Assembly: GCA_046347625.1 (NCBI GenBank)
Contig: JAXMFU010000001.1
Coordinates: 558,001-622,000, forward strand
Direction of reading: 5' to 3'
DNA length: 64,000 nucleotides
Source of the DNA: CAIMUS01 sp046347625
Lineage (GTDB): Bacteria > Pseudomonadota > Gammaproteobacteria > Competibacterales > Competibacteraceae
In this document: piece by piece, positions 8,518 to 17,800 of the stretch
How the letters are laid out: each line of letters starts with the position of its first letter
Position numbering within the stretch: position 1 is the stretch's first letter
Position numbers and translations under genes: made by a program
The notes under the pieces: model-generated
What the model saw: the letters and a program-made list of their open reading frames with translations, nothing else
Databases searched by the model: none
What the model was told of the DNA's origin: nothing

Positions 8518-9275
8518 AATTTGTAACCCCGGTGCGCGGCGACGATACCGCCGGTCAGATTGAAATAGTCGCAGCGTTCGAAACCGGCCTGCGCCATCAT
8601 CTGTCGCAGGGTTTCCTGATCCGGATGCATGCGAATGGATTCGGCCAGATAGCGGTAGCTGTCGCTATCGTTGGCGACCAGCTTGCCCACCAACGGCATG
8701 ACGGTAAAGGAATAGAGATCGTAGGCCGGCTTCAAGCCCGGTGCGGTCGGATGGGAGAATTCCAGGATCACCGCACAGCCGCCGGGCCGCAAGGCCCGCT
8801 GCATCGCGACCAGCGCCTTGTCCTTATGGGTGACATTGCGCAGGCCGAAGGCAATGGTAATACAGTCGAACGTATTATCCGGAAACGGCAGCGATTCGGC
8901 ATCGGCCTGGACATAGACGATATTGCCGACTTGGCCCGTATCGGTCAGCCGGCGGCGACCTTCCGCCAGCATGCTGGCGTTAATATCGGACAGCACCACC
9001 AGACCCTTGGGACCGACCATCGGTATCAAACGAGCGGCCAGGTCGCCGGTACCGCCCGCCAGGTCCAGCACCCGCCAGCCCGGCTTGACACCGGTCAGAT
9101 TCAGAGCGAAGCGTTTCCACCAGCGGTGAATCCCGAACGACAGCAGGTCGTTCATCAGGTCGTACTTGTCGGCCACCGAATCGAACACACCGGCAACCTT
9201 ATGGACCTTTTCCTCTACGGGCACCTGCCGATAGCCGAAATGAGTGGTTTCTTTATCCGGCTTGTTCTGGCTCAT
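8514..9275 (-). CDS. ubiE: Ubiquinone/menaquinone biosynthesis C-methyltransferase UbiE
   Basis: A 253-residue class I SAM methyltransferase. Family signatures are THFGYRQVPVEEK at the N-terminus, YDLMNDLLSFGIHRWWKR, the SAM loop VLDLAGGTGDLA, a VYVQADAESLPFPD segment, and FGLRNVTHKDKAL. It adds the C-5 methyl group to 2-polyprenyl-6-methoxy-1,4-benzoquinol (and, where present, methylates demethylmenaquinol). It overlaps the DUF971 gene upstream and ubiJ downstream by four bases each, so the block is translationally coupled. Confidence 0.97.
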   Translation of the reverse strand: MSQNKPDKETTHFGYRQVPVEEKVHKVAGVFDSVADKYDLMNDLLSFGIHRWWKRFALNLTGVKPGWRVLDLAGGTGDLAARLIPMVGPKGLVVLSDINASMLAEGRRRLTDTGQVGNIVYVQADAESLPFPDNTFDCITIAFGLRNVTHKDKALVAMQRALRPGGCAVILEFSHPTAPGLKPAYDLYSFTVMPLVGKLVANDSDSYRYLAESIRMHPDQETLRQMMAQAGFERCDYFNLTGGIVAAHRGYKF

Positions 9276-9634
9276 TGCTGACGGACCTTGCGTCGATAGC
9301 CGGCCTCGGCCAGCCGTTGTAGATAGTGCTGCCAGTTGCTTTCCTGATGGATGCCCAGTTCATACAGTACGTCCCAGGAATACAGGCCGGTGCTGTGGCC
9401 GTCGCTGAACACCAATCGGACGGCATAATTGCCGACCGGTTCGATATCGTCGATGGTTACGTTTTCCTGGCCGACCTGCAAGACCTCCTGACCGGGACCG
9501 TGGCCGCGCACTTCCGCCGAGGGGGAGAATACCCGTAGATACTCGCAGGGCAGATGGAACTGTGAACCGTCGTCGAAGTGAACTTCCAGCATGCGGGAAA
9601 GCTGATGCAGTTTAATTTCCGTGGGTTTAGGCAT
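9272..9634 (-). CDS. DUF971 family protein (gamma-butyrobetaine hydroxylase-like N-terminal domain)
   Basis: A 120-residue single-domain protein matching DUF971: LEVHFDDGSQFHLPCEYLRVFSPSAEV, then QVGQENVTIDDIEPVGNYAVRLVFSDGHSTGLYSWDVLYELG. The same fold caps gamma-butyrobetaine hydroxylases, but no oxygenase domain is attached here. In many gammaproteobacteria the gene lies between hslU and ubiE, as here. The biochemical role is not established; the fold is suggested to bind metal or Fe-S clusters in related proteins. Confidence 0.92.
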   Translation of the reverse strand: MPKPTEIKLHQLSRMLEVHFDDGSQFHLPCEYLRVFSPSAEVRGHGPGQEVLQVGQENVTIDDIEPVGNYAVRLVFSDGHSTGLYSWDVLYELGIHQESNWQHYLQRLAEAGYRRKVRQQ

Positions 9635-9651
9635 GCGGCGGAATTCCCAAG

Positions 9652-10983
9652 TTACAGAATATAGCGGCTGAGGTCTTCATTGGCGATCAGGGCACCCAGG
9701 TGCGCATCCACATACTCCCGGTCGATGGTTATGGTGCTGCCGGCGCGGTCCGGGGCCTCGAAGGAGATGTTCTCCAGCAACCGTTCCAAGACCGTATGCA
9801 GCCGCCGGGCGCCGATATTCTCGGTGCGTTCGTTGACCTGGTAGGCAATTTCAGCCAATCGCCGGACGCCATCCGGAGTGAATTCCAATCTGACCGCTTC
9901 GGTGGTCAGCAGGGCGGCATACTGCTCGGTCAGCGAAGCATCCGGCTCCGTCAGGATACGCTCGAAGTCCTGCACCGACAGGGCGCTCAATTCCACCCGG
10001 ATGGGCAGCCGCCCCTGCAATTCGGGAATCAGATCGGACGGCTTGGAGAGATGGAATGCGCCGGAGGCGATAAACAGGATATGATCGGTGCGGATCATGC
10101 CGTATTTGGTAGAGACGGTGCAGCCTTCCACCAGGGGCAGCAGATCGCGTTGCACCCCTTCGCGGGAGACATCCGGACCGCTGTATTCGCCCCGTCGGGC
10201 GACCTTGTCGAGTTCGTCCAGAAAGACGATCCCATGCTGTTCCACCGCCTGCACGGCGCGCAGCTTGATGTCTTCCTCGTTGACCATCTTGGCGGCCTCT
10301 TCCTCACCGATGATCTTCAGCGCATCCTTGACCTTGAGCTTGCGGGTTTTGGTGCGACCGCTGCTGAGATTCTGGAACAGGCTCTGCAACTGGCTGGTCA
10401 TCTCCTCCATGCCGGGCGGCGCCATGATTTCCACACCCATAGGATGGGCGGCGACTTCGATCTCGATCTCGCGTTCGTCCAGATCGCCACGCTGCAGCCG
10501 TTCGCGCATCTTCTGCCGGGTCGTGGATTGATCCGGCGAGGCCGGCTCGTTGGTAAAGCCCACATTACGGGGTCGTGGCAGCAGCGTTTCCAGCACCCGC
10601 TCCCGGGCGGCTTCCTCGGCGCGATGGCGCACCTTCTGCATTTCCCCTTCGCGGACCATTTTGATAGCCACGTCCATCAGATCGCGAATAATGGATTCCA
10701 CATCCCGGCCGACATAACCGACTTCGGTGAATTTGGTCGCTTCGACCTTGATAAAAGGCGCGTTGGCCAGTTTCGCCAGGCGGCGGGCAATTTCGGTTTT
10801 GCCCACCCCGGTCGGGCCGATCATCAGGATGTTCTTGGGGGTGATTTCATTGCGCAGCGCTTCGTCGACCTGAGTACGTCGCCAGCGGTTACGCAAAGCG
10901 ATCGCGACCGCCCGTTTGGCTTCCTGCTGGCCGATAATGTGCTTATCCAATTCCTGCACAATTTCCCGGGGGGTCATGGTCAT
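9652..10983 (-). CDS. hslU: ATP-dependent protease ATPase subunit HslU
   Basis: AAA+ unfoldase of the HslUV protease. It begins MTMTPREIVQELDKHIIGQ as in the family, with Walker A GPTGVGKTEIARRL, the GYVG pore motif in FTEVGYVGRDVES, the variable I-domain (about residues 110-235), Walker B VFLDELDK, and sensor 2/arginine region GARRLHTVLERLLE. I chose the ATG at 10983, with an AGG site six bases upstream; a GTG at 11022 that overlaps hslV adds 13 residues unlike homologues. HslU hexamers feed unfolded substrate to HslV. Confidence 0.96.
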   Translation of the reverse strand: MTMTPREIVQELDKHIIGQQEAKRAVAIALRNRWRRTQVDEALRNEITPKNILMIGPTGVGKTEIARRLAKLANAPFIKVEATKFTEVGYVGRDVESIIRDLMDVAIKMVREGEMQKVRHRAEEAARERVLETLLPRPRNVGFTNEPASPDQSTTRQKMRERLQRGDLDEREIEIEVAAHPMGVEIMAPPGMEEMTSQLQSLFQNLSSGRTKTRKLKVKDALKIIGEEEAAKMVNEEDIKLRAVQAVEQHGIVFLDELDKVARRGEYSGPDVSREGVQRDLLPLVEGCTVSTKYGMIRTDHILFIASGAFHLSKPSDLIPELQGRLPIRVELSALSVQDFERILTEPDASLTEQYAALLTTEAVRLEFTPDGVRRLAEIAYQVNERTENIGARRLHTVLERLLENISFEAPDRAGSTITIDREYVDAHLGALIANEDLSRYIL

Positions 10984-11014
10984 ATCGGACCTGACGGATT
11001 TGAAAGTCATAAGA

Positions 11015-11557
11015 TCAGTCACGCTGGAGCTCTTCGATGGTTACCTGGTGGTTACTGTAGATGCAGATGTCGGCGGCGATTTTCAAGGCCTGTTCGACAA
11101 TCGCGCGGGCATCGAGTTGGGTATGTTCCAGCAGTGCCTGGGCGGCGGCCTGAGCGTAGGCGCCGCCGGAGCCGATGGCGGCCAGATCATGTTCCGGTTC
11201 GACTACGTCGCCATTCCCGGAAATGATCAGGATGGTGGTGGGGTCGGCGACGATCAGCATTGCTTCCAGCCGGCGCAGCAGCCGATCGGTGCGCCAATCC
11301 TTGGCCAGTTCCACGGCGGCGCGGGTCAAATTGCCGCTGTGTTTTTCCAGTTTGCCTTCGAAGCGCTCGAACAGGGTGAAGGCGTCGGCGGTACCACCGG
11401 CGAAACCTGCCAGTATCTTATTTTGATACAGCCGGCGTACTTTACGGGCATTGCCCTTCATAATCGTATAACCCAGCGTAACCTGGCCGTCGCCGCCGAT
11501 CACCACGCGACCCTCACGGCGCACGGCGAGGACCGTAGTTCCATGAAATTGCTCCAT
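11015..11557 (-). CDS. hslV: ATP-dependent protease proteolytic subunit HslV
   Basis: A 180-residue N-terminal-nucleophile peptidase. Removal of the short leader MEQFHG would expose the catalytic threonine of TTVLAVRREG. Other family landmarks are IGGDGQVTLGYTIMK, the lysine-containing KVRRLY, FAGGTADAFTLFERFE and AIGSGGAYAQAAA. It forms double hexameric rings that dock on HslU. It heads the minus-strand operon, with the promoter expected between 11558 and about 11700; I could not find a convincing sigma-32 site there. Confidence 0.97.
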   Translation of the reverse strand: MEQFHGTTVLAVRREGRVVIGGDGQVTLGYTIMKGNARKVRRLYQNKILAGFAGGTADAFTLFERFEGKLEKHSGNLTRAAVELAKDWRTDRLLRRLEAMLIVADPTTILIISGNGDVVEPEHDLAAIGSGGAYAQAAAQALLEHTQLDARAIVEQALKIAADICIYSNHQVTIEELQRD

Positions 11558-11696
11558 AACTGCATTAACCCTGAGAAGAAATTTGGTGGATTTTACACGA
11601 TCTTAAGATTTTCAGCCTGGCACTTTGCCGGCGGCCAGGCAGCTCATCTGGAAAACCGGGATGGCTACCGTCATTCCCAGCGTGACAGGTTTTGCT

Positions 11697-11769
11697 CTTG
11701 CCGAAAGTACTTATATTGACCGAGGTCCCAACGAACGCCGTATTATTTCCGCCTGGAGATCAGAACCCC
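11697..11769 (+). pseudogene. brnT remnant: promoter end joined to last codons
   Basis: Bases 11697-11717 match the region upstream of the intact brnT at 4877-4897 (19 of 21 identical). Directly afterwards come the last codons of brnT (DRGPNERRIISAWRSEPHE), so about 75 codons have been deleted. In addition, the CGA codon that follows HE in the intact gene is TGA here. The outcome is a promoter-proximal region placed close to brnA without a toxin. Confidence 0.75.
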
Positions 11770-12066
11770 ATGAATGACGTGCTTACTGGAAAAACTTCAA
11801 AGTCTGAACACGGCACCGATTGGGACAAGCTGCAACGCTTGATCCCTGCCGATATCCGTGCGGCCATCAATGACGATCCGGACGCGCGCCCGACCGACGC
11901 CGCTTTTTGGAAGACCACAAAAATGGTCATGCCCTGCCCTAAATCCACGATCACTATTCGCATCGATAAAGATGTGTTGGACTGGCTGAAGCAACAAGGC
12001 CGGGGTTATCAAACGCGCATCAATGCCATTCTACGCATCTATATGGACGCACACCGGCGCCCCTAA
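11770..12066 (+). CDS. Second BrnA antitoxin, toxin-less copy
   Basis: A 98-residue protein that is 86/98 identical to the BrnA at 5154-5450, with toxin-binding arm and ribbon-helix-helix domain both intact. The ATG is the same codon as in the first copy; upstream codons are the brnT remnant. It may act as a free antidote or repressor for the first brnTA locus, since the DNA-binding residues are conserved. It is divergent from hslV, with 212 bases between the start codons. Confidence 0.88.
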   Translation: MNDVLTGKTSKSEHGTDWDKLQRLIPADIRAAINDDPDARPTDAAFWKTTKMVMPCPKSTITIRIDKDVLDWLKQQGRGYQTRINAILRIYMDAHRRP

Positions 12067-12207
12067 GACCCCTAAGCATAGGATAGGGTAGAACGAATTG
12101 AAACCCGTCGTGTGCGCGAACATACGTGTCTGTGGCACTCATGGCAAATCTCCAAAAAACACAGGTCATAAGATCAGTAGACCCAGGTCGGTAAAAACGT
12201 TGCTGGA

Positions 12208-12546
12208 CTATTCCACAGCAGTAACATTGATCTGCCCGTGCGCGTGAAACTCCGGTTTAGGCCGGATGATAATTTCTATGTCCTGATCGAGGGCCATCAG
12301 AAAGCGCAACAGCCGATCAGCGGAAAACCCAGAGAGTTGCCCCCGCAGCAGTTTAGATACCTTGGGCTGGTCAATACCAAGCAACTCGGCGACTTCCGCT
12401 TGTGTCACCCCTCGCTGCTCCACAATATCCACGATACGGCTCGCTAACCTGGCCTTGGCCTGCGCCTTCTCGGGTGCAGGAAATCCAAGATCGGCAAACA
12501 CGTTGCCGGAGCCCGTTTCGACCTCAATTCCTTCAACAAAGCGCAT
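12208..12546 (-). CDS. XRE-family helix-turn-helix antitoxin (HigA-like), apparently orphan
   Basis: A 112-residue protein. Residues about 30-90 form the helix-turn-helix: ARLASRIVDIVEQRGVTQAEVAELLGIDQPKVSKLLRG, followed by FSADRLLRFLMALDQDIEIIIRPK. This matches the HTH_37/XRE antitoxins that pair with HigB- or RelE-type toxins. The toxin gene normally lies directly upstream in the operon, but that position (12547 onward) holds a 73-bp inverted repeat and no RelE frame. The protein is probably a solitary regulator or a remnant of a disrupted pair. Confidence 0.85.
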   Translation of the reverse strand: MRFVEGIEVETGSGNVFADLGFPAPEKAQAKARLASRIVDIVEQRGVTQAEVAELLGIDQPKVSKLLRGQLSGFSADRLLRFLMALDQDIEIIIRPKPEFHAHGQINVTAVE

Positions 12547-12564
12547 GAGTTGGGAATAAGCCGG

Positions 12565-12637
12565 GTAGGGTGGGCAGCTGGTCTGCCCACGTTGCCTGAG
12601 ATACAGAATCGGTGGGCAGACCAGCTGCCCACCCTAC
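12565..12637. repeat. GTAGGGTGGGCAGCTGGTCTG inverted repeat element
   Basis: Arms of about 24 bases start GTAGGGTGGGCAGCTGGTCT and are mirrored at the right end (ending GCCCACCCTAC), around about 25 bases. Same outer ends as the element at 5994-6057. It lies 18 bases upstream of the orphan antitoxin ATG, where a promoter or a toxin gene would be expected. Confidence 0.8.
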
Positions 12638-12783
12638 AAAACTACAAAGTTTCATAGAATCCTTGCGTTCCTGTTCCACCTCTACCTGCCCTACACAGGT
12701 AGGAACGGCTCACCGCCACAACGAAAGCGGAGATAATCGGACTTACCACGACACGGCACCGCGCCTACCGGATTATTCCCGCA

Positions 12784-13446
12784 TTACCCATCGCTATGAA
12801 AGCCGACCGTGGCATGGGAGCCATCGCAGAACGGCTTGTTTTGCGACGCGCCACAACGGCATAAATACATTCGATTGCCGCGGTAGCAGGTCTGGCTGTC
12901 GGCGCTCACGATTTCCGCCTTACCTTTGACAGCCAGGGGACCGTCGGCGGCCGGCGTAATCCGCAAAGTGTGCTCCTCCTCGGCGGATTCCACCATTTTT
13001 ACGGCGTTTTTGCCCAATGCCCCCGGGTCCTGAAATTCAATTTTGGTATGATTGCCATCGCAGAACGGTTTGTTATGAGAAGCACCACAACGGCACAAAG
13101 CCAGGCGGGTATCCTTAAGCGTCACAGTCCCATCGGATCCTATAATCTCCAGGTCACCCCGCAGCCAGAGTGGACCATCGGCGCCGACCGTAATGCGGTT
13201 CTGCTCGGGCACGGCCTCGGCCGTGCCCCCGTCATGACGGGTAAAGTGCAGGGCGCCGGTAGGGCAACGCTCCACCACGGCGGCTACAGCCTCGGCCGTA
13301 GCGGCATTGGGATCGACCCAGGGTTTGCGTTGCGGATCGAATACCGCGGGCAGATTGCGGGCGCATTCGGCGGCATGAATACAACGCTTTACCTCGTACC
13401 GAATGCTGATTTTTTCTCCTGGATAGTCGAAGACTTTATCGCTCAT
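12784..13446 (-). CDS. Iron-sulfur protein with divergent 4Fe-4S domain and two CDGSH zinc-finger-like domains
   Basis: A 220-residue protein from the ATG at 13446, which has AGGAGA nine bases upstream; upstream in-frame ATGs lie beyond a terminator-like hairpin and are unlikely. The first 65 residues resemble the YjdI/Fer4_19 mono-cluster domain (KRCIHAAECARNLPAVF, then VERCPTGAL). Two CDGSH motifs follow, CRCGASHNKPFCDGNH and CRCGASQNKPFCDGSH, each able to hold a 2Fe-2S cluster with three cysteines and one histidine. Such proteins are assigned to redox sensing or electron transfer in the cytoplasm; the partner is unknown. Confidence 0.92.
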   Translation of the reverse strand: MSDKVFDYPGEKISIRYEVKRCIHAAECARNLPAVFDPQRKPWVDPNAATAEAVAAVVERCPTGALHFTRHDGGTAEAVPEQNRITVGADGPLWLRGDLEIIGSDGTVTLKDTRLALCRCGASHNKPFCDGNHTKIEFQDPGALGKNAVKMVESAEEEHTLRITPAADGPLAVKGKAEIVSADSQTCYRGNRMYLCRCGASQNKPFCDGSHATVGFHSDG

Positions 13447-13519
13447 ACGCCGGTTTCTCCTGGTAATGGGGCAGATGGCATTAGCCGCCATTTTAGAGTG
13501 AGATCGTGGCACTGGTAAA

Positions 13520-13557
13520 TAAAAAAAGCCGAGGCAGGGGGGGATATTGCCTCGGCT
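13520..13557 (-). terminator. Rho-independent terminator-like hairpin upstream of the CDGSH gene
   Basis: Read on the minus strand, AGCCGAGGCA pairs with TGCCTCGGCT around a C-rich loop and runs into TTTTTTT. It would stop transcription that arrives from the right, 74 bases before the CDGSH ATG. A second stem, ACCACC/GGTGGT (13561-13591), lies immediately upstream on that strand. Either an unannotated short transcript ends here or the pair forms an attenuator. Confidence 0.55.
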
Positions 13558-13784
13558 AAGAACCACCATCATGGAGGAGGAGAGGTGGTGGTTGTGGAGA
13601 AGAGCATACGACAGTTACTAAGTTTCAGCAAAATCAATGCCAATCTTTTTAATTGGCTGTTTCCTAAGAGCAAAGATGAAAAAGCGGTAAATCGGCCGGA
13701 ACGCTCGAATCGAACCGAGTGCACCACTTAAGTGCAAGCTGCTTTGCTTGAGGGCATGCCAGTGAGGTGTAAGTAAAGTCCTGA

Positions 13785-13860
13785 GAGCGCCGGCGTCCGC
13801 ACCGGCATAATCGGTTTTTGGCCGGCGTGTTTCCCAGAGCCGACCAGGACGCCGGCGCTC
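13785..13860. repeat. GAGCGCCGGCGTCC inverted repeat element
   Basis: Fourteen-base perfect arms GAGCGCCGGCGTCC/GGACGCCGGCGCTC enclose 48 bases. It is the main structure in the 556 bases between the CDGSH and DUF5132 genes; the rest of that stretch, apart from the terminator-like hairpin, shows no convincing gene on either strand. Confidence 0.75.
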
Positions 13861-14003
13861 CCAGGAAGAGAAGGGCACTCGCACTTTCTATTGTAGCCGT
13901 GCCGGTCACCCACATTGCGGTATTGGCACCCTCTGTTTAGACTAGCGCCATCCATAATCTATGATGAGCGCGTCCCCGCCGGCGACGCGCGGAGGTATCG
14001 ACT

Positions 14004-14333
14004 GTGTTCGCCATACTGAAGGGGCCTGTGGGCAAGGGCCTGGCGCTGGGTATCACGGCTGTGGTGCTGGCGCCGATCATTTTGCCGGTCATCACCCGGA
14101 CGGCCCGTCCGCTGGCGCATGCGGCGCTTAAAACGGGGATGATTTTCTATGAGAGAGGTCGCGAGGCCGTTGCCGAAGCGCAAGAGGTTTTAGAGGATGT
14201 CATCGCCGAAGTGCGCGCCGAGTTGACCCAGGGAAGCGATCGGGAGGAAGCGCCGGTCGTCGAAGCCGAAGCGGAAATAGACAGCAGTCAGGTCGGCGCC
14301 GAAGGTGCCCGGACCGTACCTCCTCCAGTATGA
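14004..14333 (+). CDS. DUF5132 family small membrane-associated protein
   Basis: A 109-residue protein. Residues about 7-33 form one hydrophobic segment (GPVGKGLALGITAVVLAPIILP), then a basic PVITRTARPLAHAALKTGMIFYERGREA stretch typical of DUF5132, then an acidic, disordered C-terminus. In other genomes these proteins accompany an HMA-like protein and P-type ATPases; here the HMA-like gene follows with a four-base overlap, but no ATPase is nearby. Function is unknown. Confidence 0.8.
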   Translation: MFAILKGPVGKGLALGITAVVLAPIILPVITRTARPLAHAALKTGMIFYERGREAVAEAQEVLEDVIAEVRAELTQGSDREEAPVVEAEAEIDSSQVGAEGARTVPPPV

Positions 14334-14809
14334 GCGTCGCTGTCGCCCATATCGTCCACAGCCTGCCGGGTCGCACCCGATTGAAGATACCCGATCGGCG
14401 CGGTGAACCGCACTACTTCACCCGGCTCAGCGAGCGGTTAAGCCAGTGCGCCGGCATCGTGCGGGTCGAAACCAACCCTCGGACAGGCAGCCTGCTGCTG
14501 GAACATACGATCCCGCTGGCGCAAATCGCCGCCTTCGCGCAATCCCAGCAGTTATTTACCCTGGGACCGCCGGAACCCTTGCAACAGGAGATCAGCCGAA
14601 GTACTCAGGCCGGGTTGCGGTGGCTGAATCGTCAGTTTGCCCAGGCCAGCGAGGGCTTGCTGAGCGTACGGGTCGCGCTGATCCTCGGCCTGGCCGGTCT
14701 TATCTTTATACAGGTTGCCCGCGGTCAAATCCTGATGCCCGCCACCAATCTGCTGTGGTTTCTGGTGCAAGCCTTGGATTTGAACTGGCCGCGCGATGGG
14801 AAACGTTGA
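14330..14809 (+). CDS. HMA-like domain protein with C-terminal membrane segments
   Basis: A 159-residue protein. Residues about 5-75 resemble the ferredoxin-like HMA fold (VAHIVHSLPGRTRLKIPDRR, then GIVRVETNPRTGSLLLEH) but the CxxC metal-binding pair is missing. Two hydrophobic stretches follow at about 110-128 (SVRVALILGLAGLIFIQV) and 136-150. It overlaps the DUF5132 gene by ATGA. Related pairs are usually found with heavy-metal P-type ATPases, so a role in membrane handling of cations is a guess by association. Confidence 0.75.
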   Translation: MSVAVAHIVHSLPGRTRLKIPDRRGEPHYFTRLSERLSQCAGIVRVETNPRTGSLLLEHTIPLAQIAAFAQSQQLFTLGPPEPLQQEISRSTQAGLRWLNRQFAQASEGLLSVRVALILGLAGLIFIQVARGQILMPATNLLWFLVQALDLNWPRDGKR

Positions 14810-14882
14810 GTCATCTGGATTCAATTCGGGCGTAACTACTCATCCACTCTCCCGGTATCACTTTTAATTGCACTCTGATTCT

Positions 14883-17800
14883 TTAGTCCGCTAATTTCCA
14901 AAGTTTCAGCGTACAGTCTGCGGAACCCGAAATAACATGCTTACCATCCGGTAATACTTCTACGGAATTAACTCCTGAAGCGTGGTATCCCAATATACAG
15001 ATACATTCACCTTTATCCATATCCCAGAGTCGCAGGGTACTATCGCAAGAACCGGAAACAGCACGGCGGCCATCCGATAACACAGCTACTGAATATATCT
15101 CACGTTCGTGACCTTCCAGAGTACGAATGAGAGTCCCGTTGTCCAAATCCCAAAGTTTCAAAGTGCAGTCGCTGGAACCGGAAATGGCGCGCCAGCCATC
15201 CGGTAAGGCTGCCACTGTAAGGACACGAGCAGTATGACCCACCAGCGTATGTTTTACAGCGCCGGTCTCCAGATTCCAGAGTTTCAAAGTACAATCGCGC
15301 GAACCGGAAATGATATGTTTACCATCTGGTAACACGGCCAGGGCATAGATCTGCCTATCATGTGCATTTTCAAAGGTAGCCAGACACGTAGCGGTATGAA
15401 AATCCCAACGTTTCAAAGTACGGTCGCGCGAACCGGAAATAGCTTGTCGGCCATCCGGTAGCACTACAACTGCATAGACAGAGTCTGAATGACCACCCAG
15501 TTGATGGATAAGTTTACCTGTCTCCAGTTCCCAGACTCTTAACTCGTGATCGTCAGAGCCGGAAATCACACGTTTGTTATCTGGTGTTACTGCTACGGCA
15601 CGAACTGGTGCACGATGACCAGTGAAAGTAACATTGCCGTACTCCAAAGAAGCATTGCCTTTAGAATCTTCCAGTTTCCAGAGCTTCAAATTGCCATCCC
15701 AAGAAGCTGAGATAGTATAGCGACCATTCGGCGTCACTACTAAATCATGTATTCCATAATCATGAGCTTTTAGCTGCACACACGGTTGAGGTATTACAAC
15801 CGGTGGGGGAAAACCACCATCACTAATAGAAGTTTTAAGTAGCGTTATAATGTCTGGTCGATTAAGATTACGGAGTTGTTCAAAAAGTTGGTTTGGTAAT
15901 TGTGTTTTCTTTGAAGAGAGAACCTGTATCGAAGAGCGTAATGCCTTTTCAACCAGAGCCACACTTTCATCATGCTCAGGCGCATTATTTTTGTAGATTG
16001 TATAGTCAGCAATTACAGCCTCAATTTCTGTCGCTTTCAACTTAGCCGAAATCCAATTATAATTAAGTAATAATTTACGTAATTCGCTGAAATCACCTAT
16101 TGCAACGAGATGGCAGGGTAAATACTGAAAAAAATAACCATCATCAGGTCCGTATGACCAATCGTAATAGCAAAGTTTACGATAGTTTTCAAGCAAGTGG
16201 CGATGAGAAGCAAGTGGATCCTCTAACTTGGCAAATAAGTAATCATGATAAAGATCGTGCAACTGATAGCGGAGCTTCCCATCGCGATACATAAAACTAC
16301 AATCCACAAAGAACTGAACAACTTTTTCTGGTTTATCTTTAAGGGGACGGTCAGACCAGAGCGTTTGCAAGACAGTCTGGGAGACGGCTGCATCTTCCGG
16401 AAATATTGCACAGTCAAAGAGAGCCTCCTTCAGTTCTGGCGCCAAGCTTTCAACGCTAATCTCAAGGGCTGCAAGTAAACCAGTGGGAGACTCGTAGTCA
16501 TGTAACCGATCACGCAAATTATTTATTTTATCAGTAACTTGATGCAAACGATCTAACACACTCTGCCAGTTATAAATACCTTCTTTTACCAAAGTTCCCA
16601 AAGTTGATAGCGCAAGTGGTAAATAACCGCATTCTCGAGCCACATCCCTAGCTTCAGATGGAAGTTCATCAACTGTTTTTCCAATGCAATTCGCCAATAG
16701 AACATGAGCCTGTTCCTGTTCTAATTCGTGGAGCGGATACTCTTGGGAATTCTCCAGCAGTCCTTTATTCCGAGTCGTGAGCAGTAGCCGACAGCGCTGG
16801 CCAAGTCCATTAAAAGCTTCTACCTGTTCCTTTTCCCAGACATTGTCCAGAACAACGAGACAGGCATGACCCCGGGTAAGTTCAGCCAATATTTCAAGAC
16901 CTTGCCAACAACTCTCGAAATTCGGCGGGGGAAATCCAAGTGCTCGAATAAGTTCAGCTTGTTTGAGAACTATGTTGGTATTTAGACTAAATGTTAACCA
17001 GTAAATGCCATCAGAAAATACCCTTTCTACATTATCTCTCCGTGCAAAATCAGTAGCTAATACAGACTTGCCTGTACCACTAATACCAGAGATACTTATA
17101 AGTTGATTCGGTCCAATTACTAAAGCTTCAAGTTGTTCCAGTTCTTTTGAGCGTAGCAGGTGGTTAGGAGGAGATAAGGGTACATAGTAGGAGGGTTTTC
17201 CTTTGAAGACGAGTTCCTTCAGAGAACTAAACCTGAACTCACCAAGATACCTATCACATATCGACTGTTCCAATGCAGGTATCGATAAAGGCTCAGATTT
17301 ACCAGTAATCCTGCCGGCCAGCCACTGCATATCTTCCAACATAGTGAGGCGATCATTTGGGCGGGAACTCAGCACAGCTAAGGTTTCTTCCCAGGCATAT
17401 TGGGGCCGATACATCACCTTGATCTTATCCCAATAATCACCAACCGCTGATTTATCCTCGGTGTTGGGGAGAAATTGATCTAATAACTCTCTGGCGAACA
17501 CGTTAGCTTCTTTCAGTTTGTCTACTGAGCTACCTTCTATGCGTGAAGGTACAGGCAATATTTCGACTTCTGGACGTTGGTTTCGAATCGACTGTGCAAC
17601 TGTTGCAATTCCTACAATATTTTGTCGGTTGTAGCTAAAACACAGCACAACGATATCTGGCATAATCAGGGTACAGATTCCTGAGGTATCAGCAACTCCC
17701 GTACGACTGTCAATCAGTACGAAATCATATTTTTGTTCGTTGAAACGTTTGCGAAATACATCGAGAAATTCTTTACCAGCCAAACGCTCATAGAAAGCTT

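Noticed and set aside
9700..11226. 508-codon open frame on the plus strand opposite hslU
   Set aside because: It is the antisense of hslU and part of hslV, with no recognisable domain and proline/histidine-poor noise typical of GC-rich antisense frames; hslU on the other strand is unmistakable.
11558..11696. Heat-shock (sigma-32) promoter for hslV
   Set aside because: No stretch fits both CTTGAAA and CCCCAT boxes with proper spacing.
12612..12929. 105-codon plus-strand frame after the inverted repeat
   Set aside because: Begins within the repeat arm and ends inside the CDGSH gene; composition is not protein-like.
12784..13572. Longer form of the CDGSH protein starting at 13572
   Set aside because: The extra 42 residues would be translated from the terminator hairpin, and the ATG at 13446 has an excellent ribosome-binding site.
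13618..13955. Several overlapping minus-strand frames between the CDGSH and DUF5132 genes
   Set aside because: They run through the GAGCGCCGGCG inverted repeat and share no recognisable content.
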